Source of the DNA: Montifringilla adamsi
Lineage: Eukaryota > Chordata > Aves > Passeriformes > Passeridae
Assembly: GCA_017590115.1 (NCBI GenBank)
Contig: JAGGNK010013114.1
Location: 434,001 to 498,000, forward strand
Reading direction: 5' to 3'
DNA: 64,000 bases
In this document: in pieces, positions 37,761 through 48,800 of the stretch
Numbering within the stretch: the stretch's first letter is position 1
Layout: each line of letters starts with the position of its first letter
Position numbers and translations under genes: made by a program
Notes under the pieces: model-generated
The model's input: the letters and a program-made list of their open reading frames with translations, nothing else
The model's database searches: none
What the model was told of the DNA's origin: nothing

Positions 37761-38465
37761 GGCACTTCTTCAAAAAGTGGAATAGATAAAATACTCATAA
37801 GAAAGGATATTCCTTCGTGTTTGGTCTTTGCATACTTTCAAGATGAATCAACAAGAAGGGACATTTAATCCCTGAAACAGATAGCAGCTAACAAGCAAGT
37901 TCTAAGTGGTGTCAGAAAAGCAAATTATTTGTTGTTAGCATTGCCTTGTTAAGGTTTAGGGTTTGACATGCTCTAATGAGCTCAGATTTAGGATAGGGGG
38001 AAGAAGGATACCTCCTGATACTGGACACAAAGAAAGCAGAATTTATGGGCCCGAAGGATATCTGGCAGAAAAAAAACTAATAAAGCCAATTCAGCAGTTC
38101 TGTGGAAATCAGCTCGAACTGGGTGAAAGGTAATCTGGCAGGAGGAGATCATTACCACTGACTCACAGGCTCAAGAAACTCACAGACTCAAAAGACTAAT
38201 TGGCATGAGAAGCAAGAATAATTTTTAAAAAGCAGACAGGATACTAATTAATAAGAGAACTATGTAACTTGCAGCCAATGAACACTAACTCCTTTGTGTG
38301 CTGAAATGTATTTGTAGAAAAAAGTTTTCATAGTTAGCATGAATGATTTGTGGAAGACCATTGAGCACCCAGGCTTGTGCAATTCTGAAATAAATTATCA
38401 ATCTTGAGTGTTTAATTATTGGCATGTTGCACACCAAGTAACAAATCTGATTTTTGTGGACACTA
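37761..38465. mobile_element. About 0.7-kb insertion splitting a CR1, probably LTR-like
   Basis: The segment separates two consecutive parts of one sense CR1. It has an AATAAA near 38391 close to its right end, as an LTR in plus orientation would. I could not define TG..CA ends or a target duplication, so its class is uncertain. Confidence 0.35.
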
Positions 38466-38516
38466 ACAGGACAAGGGGAAATGGCTTCAAGATGAAAGCA
38501 AGGAGATTTAGATTGG
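38466..38516 (+). mobile_element. CR1 LINE, sense, middle piece
   Basis: AGGACAAGGGGAAATGGCTT through GGAGATTTAGATTGG is the CR1 segment that directly precedes the piece at 39123-39346. The two are separated by a solo LTR with a 5-bp duplication. Confidence 0.85.
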
Positions 38517-39122
38517 TGTGAAAAACGCCAATCACTTGTTTTTAAATTTTAAAAGTTTAATAGTAGTAGTATAATCAGAGTAATAAAGTTTGAACAATTG
38601 AGGTTAGGACAATATGAGACAATAAAAAACAAAGGGATACAGACGTCCGGGTACCTTTTTCTGGGCATCACGAGCCCGAAAAAGGACCCCGATTAACAGA
38701 GGATTAACCCTTAAAAACAATCGCCTGTTGCACATTCATACATCTCATACATGATGCATAAATTCCATTCAAACAAAGGATTCTGTCTGGTCAGTGTCAA
38801 CTTCTTCTTCTTAATCCTCATGCCGTCTTCCTGTCTGAGCGAGGTGGGAAGAAGTTAGTTTTCTGCTGATAAGGGAGCAATAAATTCCCTTTCTCTGAAA
38901 GATTTAGGTGTCCTGTGGCGTCTATCTGGTGCAAGTCCTTTCTTAACCAAATATCTTACATAGCATAGTTTCTATTTTAACATTATGTTATAACCTAAAC
39001 CAGTATTTAATAGTTAATTTAATACTTAAGAAAATTAATACAGCATAACTTTCTAACATAACACATACAATATTCATTTTAATACTTGCGAAAAGCCAAT
39101 CATAAAATACACATTTTTCACA
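38517..39122 (-). mobile_element. ERV solo LTR, 606 bp, with perfect target-site duplication
   Basis: On the minus strand the element runs from TGTGAAAAATGTG to GGCGTTTTTCACA, with TG..CA ends and a short terminal inverted repeat (TGTGAAAAA). ATTGG at 38512-38516 is repeated exactly at 39123-39127, a 5-bp target-site duplication. The sequence is of a type I recognise as a frequent passerine LTR. It interrupts a sense CR1, and removing it plus one ATTGG restores the CR1 order. No internal retroviral genes remain, consistent with LTR-LTR recombination. It lies about 0.6 kb upstream of the CCT8 start codon. Confidence 0.95.
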
Positions 39123-39346
39123 ATTGGGTATTGGAAGAAAGCCTTCCCTGTGAGGGTGGTGAGGCCCTGGCACAGGTTGTCCAGAGCAGTTGTGGCTGCC
39201 CTGTCCCTGGAAGTGTTCAAGGCCCGGTTGGATGGGGCTTGGAAGAATCCAGCCTAGGGCAAGGTGTCCCTGCCCATGGCAGGGGGTGAAACTGGATCAG
39301 CTCCAAGGTCCTTCAAGGACCCAAATCACTGTGTGGTTCTATGATA
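39123..39346 (+). mobile_element. CR1 LINE, sense, 3' end
   Basis: GAAGCCTTCCCTGTGAGG-type sequence continues through GTGAGGCCCTGGCACAGGTT and GGAAGTGTTCAAGGCCCGGT to GTGTGGTTCTATGATA, the CR1 3' terminus. It ends roughly 100 bp before the CpG-rich CCT8 promoter region. Confidence 0.9.
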
Positions 39347-39650
39347 CCTAATTTTCCTATCGGTGCATTGTGCTTACATTTGGATTAGTACGTACTAAGT
39401 GAAACGCTTGACACGAGTCGGCTCAGTTTTATGACGTTTATTATCAGTGGCCATGAAAACTCTGCACTGTTCCTGGAACTTCCACCGCAAAACGTACCGA
39501 GGAACGCCCGGGGACGGTCTCCGGAAGGGGACATGGAAAGAAAGAGGGAGCCAACCCACCCGTCCGGCGCTCCTCCGGCGACGAACCCAGGCAAGGCCCG
39601 CGGGGCCTCAGGAGCGCCACAAGCCCGGCGCGGCCGCGGCCCACCCGCCC

Positions 39651-39667
39651 NNNNNNNNNNNNNNNNN
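39651..39667. other. 17-base assembly gap (N)
   Basis: Seventeen Ns lie in the densest GC part of the CpG island, 81 bases upstream of the CCT8 start codon. True length is unknown, and part of the 5' UTR or core promoter may be missing. Confidence 0.99.
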
Positions 39668-39748
39668 CGCGCCTGCGCGGCGCCGCCGCGCTCCCGCCGT
39701 GCCCCGCGCGCTCCCGCCGCCGCAGCCCCGGAGCGGAGCGGAGCGGAG

Positions 39749-39808
39749 ATGGCGCTGCACGTCCCCAAGGCCCCGGGCTTCGCCCAGATGCTCAAGGAGG
39801 GCGCGAAG
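39749..39808 (+). CDS. CCT8: CCT8 exon 1
   Basis: Sixty coding nucleotides, residues 1-20 (MALHVPKAPGFAQMLKEGAK), identical to my recollection of the human N-terminus. The donor is AAG|GTGAGA, phase 0, and the exon lies inside the CpG island. Confidence 0.97.
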
Positions 39809-42800
39809 GTGAGACCGCATTCGGATGGATGCGCGGATAAATGCATGGATGGGTGCGGGAGGAGTCTCAGGGTGGCGGTGCGGGAGAAGCCCCGGAAGGC
39901 CGGCGGGGCCCGGCGGCACCACGTGTCCCGCGGGGCGGGGGCCCGGGGCTTCTCCCCGCTCCCGGCCCGGGGCCCCTCCGCGGCCTTTTCGCTGCGGGGA
40001 TCGGGGCCTGCCCGGCTCTGCGGGGCGGCGCCCGGCGCACGCGGCCTTCCAGAAAGCTCTGCGGGCCGGGATCCCGCTCCCCGCCCCGCCCTCGGGCCGG
40101 GCCCTGCCGCTGCATCCCGCCGCCCCGGGATGCGCCCGGGCCCCACTCGTGCCCGCGCTGTTCCGACCGCTCTCGCAGGGGCTGGGCAGCAACATCAGCC
40201 GGGCCCTGCAGTTAAAGCTGTTCAGAAGTATCCGGGTCGTTCTGCTTGATTTTTTTCTGATACCTTTGTCAGCGATGCAGAACAATGAAATGTTTTCTAT
40301 ATATTTCCTTGCCAGTAAATCCGGCTTCACTGTATTTAACGTTAACATAATTAAGATTTTGGTAGAGTTGAAGGATATGTCTTAATAAAGGAGAAGCTTT
40401 CTTTGAAAAGTGGGCAAAAAGCAAGCAAGTGTGGGGTTTTTTTCTTGTTTGTTAATACAATAATTCGGAGAGTTTGTATTGGAAGGGACCTTAAAGATCA
40501 TTTAGCTCCAAGCCCCATGTGGTCTTGGACATTTGGTTGTGCATCTACAGTTTTTCTGGGAAATCCGTGCCAGAGCCTCACCACCCTCGCAGGGAAGAAT
40601 TTCAGGGCTTCCTAACAATTAATCTAAACCTACTCTCTTTCAATGTGAAGACATTGCCCCTTCTGTCTCTCCAGACCCTTGTCCAAAGTCCCTTTCCCCA
40701 AGAAAGAGGGAAAATAGGAAAGTTTTCAGTTTGCTGTTACTTAATAGAAAGAAGAGTGAAGGTAGCAGCTCTGAAAGCCATTTGTGTTTCTTTTTAGAAT
40801 CCTTCTATCATTTTTGGAGCCAAATTATGGCCTGCGTTCAGGGCAGGGGCAGAACAGGGAAGTAGAGTGGCCTCAGTGTTAGAAAATTCAAGGCCAGAAC
40901 AGCAAGAGTTGTCTTCTGCAAAACAAGGAGGAAGCTAGCAATCTAAGATGGTTATTACTACTTTTCTCCCTTCTCTTACAGGCTGCACAGTCCTTTTTTT
41001 CCTGCTTCTTCTTTCTTAAGGTCCTTTCTGGGAATCCCATCTTGTCTTAAGGTTTCCAGACTGAAGCCAGACTTGATTACCTTCTCAAGCACAGATATTT
41101 TGTTTAATCATTCTGCTTCTGAATTTTCAAACTGAACATGTTTTAAATGTAGAACTGATTTAAATTATTTTTGTATCATACAAAGGTGTGAGAGAGAATG
41201 ATGTACAGAAACCCTTGCCCCTCTCCAGCTGGGTCTTGGTTGTTTTCTGTTTATTTTTGGCATGGTACAAAACTTTTTTGGAAGACTGAGGGAATGCAAA
41301 CTGTATTGCAAGTCAAGTCACTGTTCAGATTTTCTCTTTGGCAGCTTTTTGTGCCTGCTGAGGTGCCTAGTTGAGAAGGTGTACGCAGTAGTTCTTACTG
41401 TCTTTGGGTAAGGTTTGCTGTCTGTTTAAACTGTATGTGAAATACCAAATGTATATTAATAAAAAAACTTTGAGGGACTCAGTAAATTGATGCTGCTTTG
41501 ATGAAAAATTACTAGTTCATCACTTTTTTTTGTTAGCCTAATTCTGATCAGTCGTTGTTCTCTTCAGCATTATTCAGGACTAGAGGAAGCTGTCTATAGA
41601 AACATCCAGGCGTGTAAAGAACTTGCTCAAACTACCCGTACAGCATATGGACCAAACGGTAAATAAATTCTGAAATTATTGCTGCATTTTTGAGACAAAT
41701 GTAATGTTTGGAGGCTGAACATACCTTGACAAAGAAGCAGCTGTTTGTTTCTGGGAGAAACACATTGGATTTTCTCTAAAACTGCAAATGTGTAACTATT
41801 TCTTTGTGACTGTAGAAAACAGATTTTTTGTTTTGACAGCTCTTGAGTTATGCTCAGTGCCTGCTTTTGCCAGGTTTTTGTAGCAGTTACTGTGTTCTCT
41901 CTGAAACACAGTATAAAATACATGAAAAAGCATAAAAATTAAAGGAAACATGATAACCTGATAGGTAGTCATAGCGAACATAATCTTGTTCAGTCAGATA
42001 TATGGAAACAAAATATTCTCCTGTATCAATTAATTATGTGCTGGTATTTCAGAACAGAAAACTGCTCACTCAGAAATTACTGATTTCTCCTTACTGTCCT
42101 ACACTTCAAGTATTATTTCACAAAAATGTTTTGAAGTTCTTAAATTATAAACAGAGCTCACCATTTTAATGTGCAAGATACACCTGAAAGTTAAGAAACA
42201 CTGTTCATGCACAAAATATTGTTTGCATGAGGAATTATTTCTATAAATTGGTTTTTTTCCCCATTTAGGAATGAACAAAATGGTTATCAATCATCTTGAA
42301 AAGCTTTTTGTTACAAATGATGCTGCTACTATCCTGAGAGAGTTAGAGGTAAGTTTTCTTCCTTCAGGTGATGTCAGTTGTGAGCCAGTGTTTCTGCTCA
42401 TGGGCTGTTATGGTTCTTACTGTCACTAAGGAAATGTCACTCTGACAGATTATTTACATATGTCACTTTGGAAGTCATTTACTTTTTTCACTGAATTTGA
42501 GGTCCACAGTAAAGAATATAATTCTTTTGTGAAGCATCATTCATAATTATAGGAAATGCTTAATAATTCCTTACTTTCCCCCAAAACCAGTAGGTTTAAA
42601 AGAGGATATGTCAGAAATGCCGTGGTTTGGAAAAGTCTGCATGACATAGCTGTTGAGTTAATCTCCCAGTGTTGTTGCTTGCCATGTTCTCCTGACTGTT
42701 TAGAATCCATCAATTGAATTTAAGAATCTAAGGCTATAGTAGCATCCTTCTGTGAATACTGTGAAGGCATGAAAAGACTTTCCTCTCCTAATTGTTCCTG

Positions 42801-45800
42801 TGACTTCAAATTTATATTTGTGACATAACGTGAATAATATTTTCCTGAATTTTATGCTGAGTGATAGAGATTATGTGAATATGAAGTATTTACTTATTGA
42901 ATACATTATGTTGGTGTTCAGTATGAGTAGAATAACTGTGGAAGTCTCAGTTCTGTTTTTAAAAAAATATCACCTGCATACTAGTGACCTGATCTGATAC
43001 GTTTTGCATGTTACTTTCTGGTATAAAATGGCAGGTATAAGCATTCAGGAATATTGTATTTTATTGCATTTATATGAAAGAAAAATGAAGCAGTGCAATC
43101 TTTAAGCAGAACCCTCCCCCACTCCCCCCTTTAAAATGAAACTCTTGTTTAGACACATATATTGTATGTTACACATTAATTCAATTTGAAGATCTAAACT
43201 CCAGACTTCTCCTGTTGCAGAACTCAGTTGTGAAGCCACTGCATCCTGTGCAAGTAGCTCAGAACCAGTGTCAAGGATATCTAATGTATGTTGTAGTGGC
43301 AATGTTCAGTTCTCTGATTTTTTTTATATATATTTATGCTTTTTCTTACTAGAGAAGTTAGCCAATTAAGAATATCTGTGCTGCTTTCTTTTCCAATTTT
43401 GTGCATTTTTTATATCTCTAGGTACAATTTGAAATAAGAGAACTTAAAAAGATGCATAGAAAATACCTGAAGCTGCAATCTTAGGTAGTGTGTTAGTCAC
43501 CAAGATCTGTATCTTCTTTTAAAGGTCCAGCATCCTGCTGCGAAAATGCTTGTGATGGCTTCACACATGCAAGAACAAGAGGTTGGAGATGGAACAAATT
43601 TTGTCCTTGTTTTTGCTGGAGTTCTTTTGGAGTTAGCAGAAGACCTTCTGAGGATGGGGTTGTCTGTCTCAGAGGCAAGTTATATTCTCATTACAGTTCA
43701 CAGAGCTTGAATCCAGGTTGCTGCTGATCAGTGTTCTTGGGTCATAATACTGTGAAATCATCTGTTTTCTTCCCACCTAATTTTTTCGATAAAGATGTTT
43801 GAAAGGGAACCATGTGTTCTGTTGCTTGTGATTGCTTGCTTCCCTTGTAAGCTTTTGCATCTGTTAATGTTTTATGGCTATTTAAAAAGCCGTTAAAAGC
43901 AGTATGAATTCTTGTAGTGAATGTTTACTGTTTGCTACACAGGTGATTGAAGGATATGAAAAGGCTTGCAAGAAAGCCCTAGAAATTCTTCCAGATTTGG
44001 TGTGCTGTTCTGCAAAGAACCTTCGAGATGTTGAGGAAGTGGCATCTTTGTTGTACACGTCAGTCATGAGCAAACAGTACGGCAATGAACGGTTCTTGGC
44101 AAAGCTTATTGCTCAGGCCTGTGGTAAGTGGGGCTGGAATAGGTATGGGCACACAGCTAAAAAACTGTGAGAGTTGGTTTGGTTATGGTCCTTACATCTT
44201 CCTATAAGATAGGAAGGATGGTTAGTTTAGCAGGTTGGATTGGATGGAACGCTTTACCTCTGAAGTGAGGGTAATCTTCCTCATGTTGAACTCTGCATTG
44301 GTGTTGTAGCTCAGAAAAGGTTTGCCTTTCCTACTAGGCATTTCTAGAAATAGCTTTCAGGTCATTTTAGTGCAGAAATCCATCTTTCTCCCTCTTTTTA
44401 TGATCATAAGGATGTCATATTATGCTTCACATAAGCTGTTTTTAGTCGCAGCCACAGAACAATGGAAGTAAGACTGTAGTTCTGTTGAGTTGTTATCCCT
44501 TTAGATTTCTGGGATAAAACTTTCATTTTTAATTCCAGTGATTTCTCTTAATACTCTGGATTAGACTTACCTCTTGACTTTACCTGTGTGAGTGCATATT
44601 TGAACTTAATTAACTGAGCAGCCTGAATAAATGCTTCTTTCTGATTATTACTTTGTAAAAACAAAATGTCTCTTTATGCCAGTTATTAGCAGGTTATGAT
44701 TGTCTTGAATTTAGGCAGACATCTCAAACTACTGAAATTAAATAGTTCAGAAAAATTCCAGGCATTATTTATGGTGTCATTGTTCTACTTTATTTGTTAG
44801 GCAAGACATATTCATTATTTTTCTTCTTTTTTTCCCCCAGTTTCTATTCTTCCTGATTCTGGGCATTTCAATGTTGATAATATCAGAGTGTGCAAAATTG
44901 TGGTAAGTTTGAAGTAGCTGGCTTTGCTGTAATTATTAAGGTAAATAGTGTAATGAGGGTTAATCTTTGAATTTCCAGAGTCTTTTCTAGTTTTGTTGTG
45001 GCAGGTATACTAACTTTTGGAAATTAGTCTTGTTTAGTGCCCAGTAGCAGCATTCAGAAACAAAAATCATTAATATTGGAAGTAATCTAAAATGGGAACC
45101 TGTTAGACAATGTTTGTTGTTGCTGAATGAGCTGAAGTCTTATACTTAGGGTGTTACATCCAAATGATTGTAAGGTCTGCTTTTCAGGGAGAGTAGTGCA
45201 GTTTTTGACCATAAATGGTCACTAATACAATGTTCCCCCATTCATAGAATCAAAGAACAGTTTGGTTTGGGCTGGAATGTGTCTTAAAAGATCACCCAGT
45301 TCCAGTTCCAGCCCCTTACCATGGGCAGGGACATCTTTCACTAGACCAGGTTGCTCCAAGCTCTGTCCAACCTGGCCTTGAACACTTCCAGGGATGGGGC
45401 AGCCACAGTTTCTCTGGGCAGCCAGGGCCTCACCACCCTCACAGGGAAGAATTTTTTCCTGATATTTAATCTAAACTTACTTTTTTTCAGTGAAAAACCA
45501 TTCTCCCTTGTCCCATCACTACTTGCCCTTGTAAAAAGTCTCAGATTCTATTTATTTCCTTTCAGGGTGCTGGTATTTCTGCTTCCTCAGTACTGCATGG
45601 CATGGTTTTTAAAAAAGAAACTGAAGGAGATGTTACTTCTGTCAAAGATGCAAAAATAGCTGTGTATTCCTGCCCTTTTGATGGTATGATAACTGAAACT
45701 AAGGTATGTTATAGCTCAAAATAAGTTACATCTCTATTTATGCATGTGCTCTTATTTTTAGACTTAGCTATAAATATTCTTGACACTTGGTGATTGAGAT

Positions 45801-48800
45801 ATTTTGGTGAATATTGATTTTCTTAGTATAGAAAAGTTCTGAACCTTGACTGCTTCACAGGGTTTTTGAGATAGGGGAAATGGTGTTGGTTTTTTTGGGT
45901 TATTTGAGCCAAGCTACACCTTGAATTTCTGAACCCTGAGGTTGTCTAGAATTGCCTGGTGATTTCCTTTTTTTTTTTTTCTCTCTTGTTTTATCCTGTT
46001 GCTTGGGGAGTGTGTCAGTATTACAATACAGGATGACTTAAGGTTTACAGATAGGTTGGGCGACAAAATGGTTTGTCAGAATCTTGTAGGTGTGTGGTTT
46101 AATGCTGAATTTTAACAGTGCATGTGTTTTACTAGGGCACCGTCCTAATAAAGAATGCTGAAGAACTAATGAATTTCAGTAAAGGAGAAGAAAATCTAAT
46201 GGATTTGCAAGTCAAGGCTATTGCTGATAGTGGTGCAAATGTAGTAGTAACAGGTGGCAAAGTGGCAGATATGGCTCTTCATTATGCCAACAAGTACAAT
46301 CTTATGTTAGTAAGGTAAGTAGTGGGAGAGCATGAAAACATTTGGACTACCAGATTTATGAAATGTACTTGCCAAGTTAAGACAATACTTTTGCATGTGT
46401 TAACATTGTTACGGAAACTTCTTTTTAAAGGTTGAACTCCAAGTGGGATCTGAGAAGACTGTGCAAAACTGTTGGTGCAACAGCCCTACCCAGACTGGTA
46501 TGTACTTCCCAAATGAGGTGCAGTAGGATGAGAACTGATGAGCAGGTTCAGTTCTTAACTCATGGTTTTTTTTTTTCTAGACTCCCCCTACTCTTGAAGA
46601 AATGGGTCACTGCAGTAGTGTGTATTTATCAGAGGTTGGGGATACACAGGTTGTGGTGTTTAAGCATGGTATGTATGTTTTGTAGAATTGTTGACACTGC
46701 TGTTCTAAAGTGTGTTTGTGTGTGTTTGGGATATAAGATTAATTAATTAATTCAGTAATGCATGTCTCTGAACAGAAAAGGAGGATGGAGCCATTTCTAC
46801 TATCCTCATTCGTGGATCTACAGACAATCTGATGGATGATATAGAGCGAGCCGTGGATGATGGTGTCAATACTTTCAAAGTACTCACAAGGGTGAGTAAT
46901 GAGAACATTGAGTTATCAAAAGTGAAAGTGGATCATTTTGAGGCAAGTCTTGAGCCTGCTCTATGCTTATTTGCTACCAGAGGCTGTTAGGTGCCTTCTG
47001 GAGCTGGAGAGGTGGCTGTGTAGTACTGAGCTGTGGAGGGCTGTGTAGGGAAGATGGCTGTTGTTGTGAACATGGGCTACATAGAAGGTGGTGTTTAGCA
47101 TGGACTGCACTCAGTTTTCCAGTAATGAGTGAGTGCTTGGAGGTGGATTACCTTTACCACTTTTTAAAGACAGTCAGCTCTTCCGTGACTTACTCCCTAA
47201 ATGTGTTGTAATGTTCCTTGGAAACCAGGCACAGAAGAAAAGCTAGATAGCTTTGTCACTTGGGATCAGGAGAAAGTGATTGGTTGCAGACTCAGTTTCT
47301 AGTTCATTCATGCTTCCTCCACATAATACAGGTAGGTTTTTATGGATGGAGGAACTCGGTTTTACACAGGATTTTTTTTGTGGGAGCAGTTTATATGGTC
47401 TTATTATTTCAATTTTTTTTAATACAAAAATAAATGTTCCTGTATTTACTTGGAAAACAGCATGCAAAAATTGTTAAAACTGTTAGAATCTCAATATCCT
47501 CTACATACCAAGACATGGATATTGATTTTGAGTACAGAAATGCTGTGCATTTATGATTGTCTCCAGGAGTTGTCCTGTTTTAAGGTTTATGATGATTACT
47601 TTGAGGGCTAAGAGACCAGAGTTAATAAGTAAATTCTGGTTTGCCAAAGGATGTACAAAATGCTTAATTTAAAATGCAAGAAAACAAAAGTCCCAACACC
47701 TTGTAATACCTGTTGACATATTAAACTTCGTGTGCAGTAGATTGGTTTCCTGTATGATATTTCCCACCAAAATAGTGGAAAAAATGAAAAAATCTAGGAA
47801 TGCCGTTGCAGTTAACCAGGAGTTGAATTTTTTTTTTTTTTAAGCCAAGACACAAATCCTACTGCATTATTATTTTGGTTTTTACAAAAGAAGCTGTTTT
47901 TCTTGAAAGGCATTGGAATGAATGAGTAAATTCTGGTAGATTTCCCTTAAATGCATGTTTGTTCTGAAGTGGATTCTTAGTAAGTCTGTGTGGAATAAAG
48001 TTCTGTTGCATTCTTGATAGACGAGAAAAATCCTAAAAAAAATAAGAAGTAATGGATGTTTTAAGCATTGTGTTTTGGTGTGGTCTTTCCACAGGATAAA
48101 CGTCTTGTTCCTGGAGGTGGTGCGACAGAGATTGAATTAGCCAAGCAGATCACATCTTATGGAGAGGTATGGCAAACAGGCTTCTCGGCTTTTCATCTTC
48201 ACACACACGTTCTTACAAAAAAATACAAGTATTATGTCATACCAACATACATATTTGTGTAATAACAAGTGTGGGGGGAAATGCCTCCCTATCTTACAGT
48301 TTTTGAAATGCTGACATGGTTTTCATCTTCATTTTAGACTTGTCCTGGGCTTGACCAATATGCCATCAAGAAGTTTGCTGAGGCATTTGAAGCCATTCCT
48401 CGAGCACTGGCAGAAAACTCTGGGGTAAAAGCTAATGAGGTCATCTCCAAGCTTTATGCCATGCATCAGGAAGGAAAGAAGAATGTTGGATTTGATATTG
48501 AGGTAAATAGTCTCTGATGTTACTTGTTGCCCTGCAGTGCAGGGTTATACTTAATAGTACTTCTATCAGTATGAAGTATTTATAGATTATTTTAAATTGT
48601 TGGGAGCTCTGTGTTGCACAGTCTAGAATAATAACTTTTTGTATCTGAAATCCTTAAATGTTCTTTTTATCAGCAAACAGTTCAGTTCAGTATAGTATAA
48701 TGGCCTTATGTCAGAGGTGGAGTGGGATACTGTCACTGAACTAATGTGACAGGCCGTAGGTCTTCGTCTTCCTGCTAATGGAATAGGAATGAAAGTTTTC

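Larger units (their letters stand above)
22724..39400. other. Region between MAP3K7CL and CCT8; repeat-rich
   Basis: This is the 16.7 kb separating the divergent genes. Any noncoding first exons or promoter of MAP3K7CL should lie here, possibly as far right as the CCT8 CpG island, but none could be identified. It holds many CR1 fragments, several LTRs, a 79-bp tandem duplication (24181-24338) and microsatellites, each listed separately. The stretches 22.7-24.1, 25.5-27.9 and 29.3-30.8 kb look like unique AT-rich DNA with nothing supportable. Confidence 0.55.
39420..40215. promoter_or_regulatory. CCT8 promoter CpG island
   Basis: GC content and CpG density jump sharply relative to both flanks, and the segment surrounds exon 1 of CCT8. 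No TATA box is evident, as usual for housekeeping CpG promoters. A GAGCG repeat (about 39730-39748) runs into the start codon. Because MAP3K7CL lies divergently upstream, the island could drive both genes, but no MAP3K7CL first exon was located. Long open frames on both strands here are a by-product of high GC and not genes. Confidence 0.85.

Noticed and set aside
39385..40385. Long overlapping open frames (up to 272 codons) on both strands
   Set aside because: They lie in the CpG island, where stop codons are rare; several run through the N gap, and CCT8 exon 1 uses a different frame. No protein family is recognisable.
43882..44170. 67- and 88-codon frames on the two strands around CCT8 exon 5
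   Set aside because: The plus-strand frame is exon 5 read through into the intron; the minus-strand one is its shadow.
46432..46746. 104-codon plus-strand frame
   Set aside because: It is CCT8 exon 9 read through an intron and then a wrong frame of exon 10.
46892..48094. Possible intronic snoRNA in CCT8 (ATGATGA-like motif near 47590)
   Set aside because: No matching D box and terminal stem could be found.
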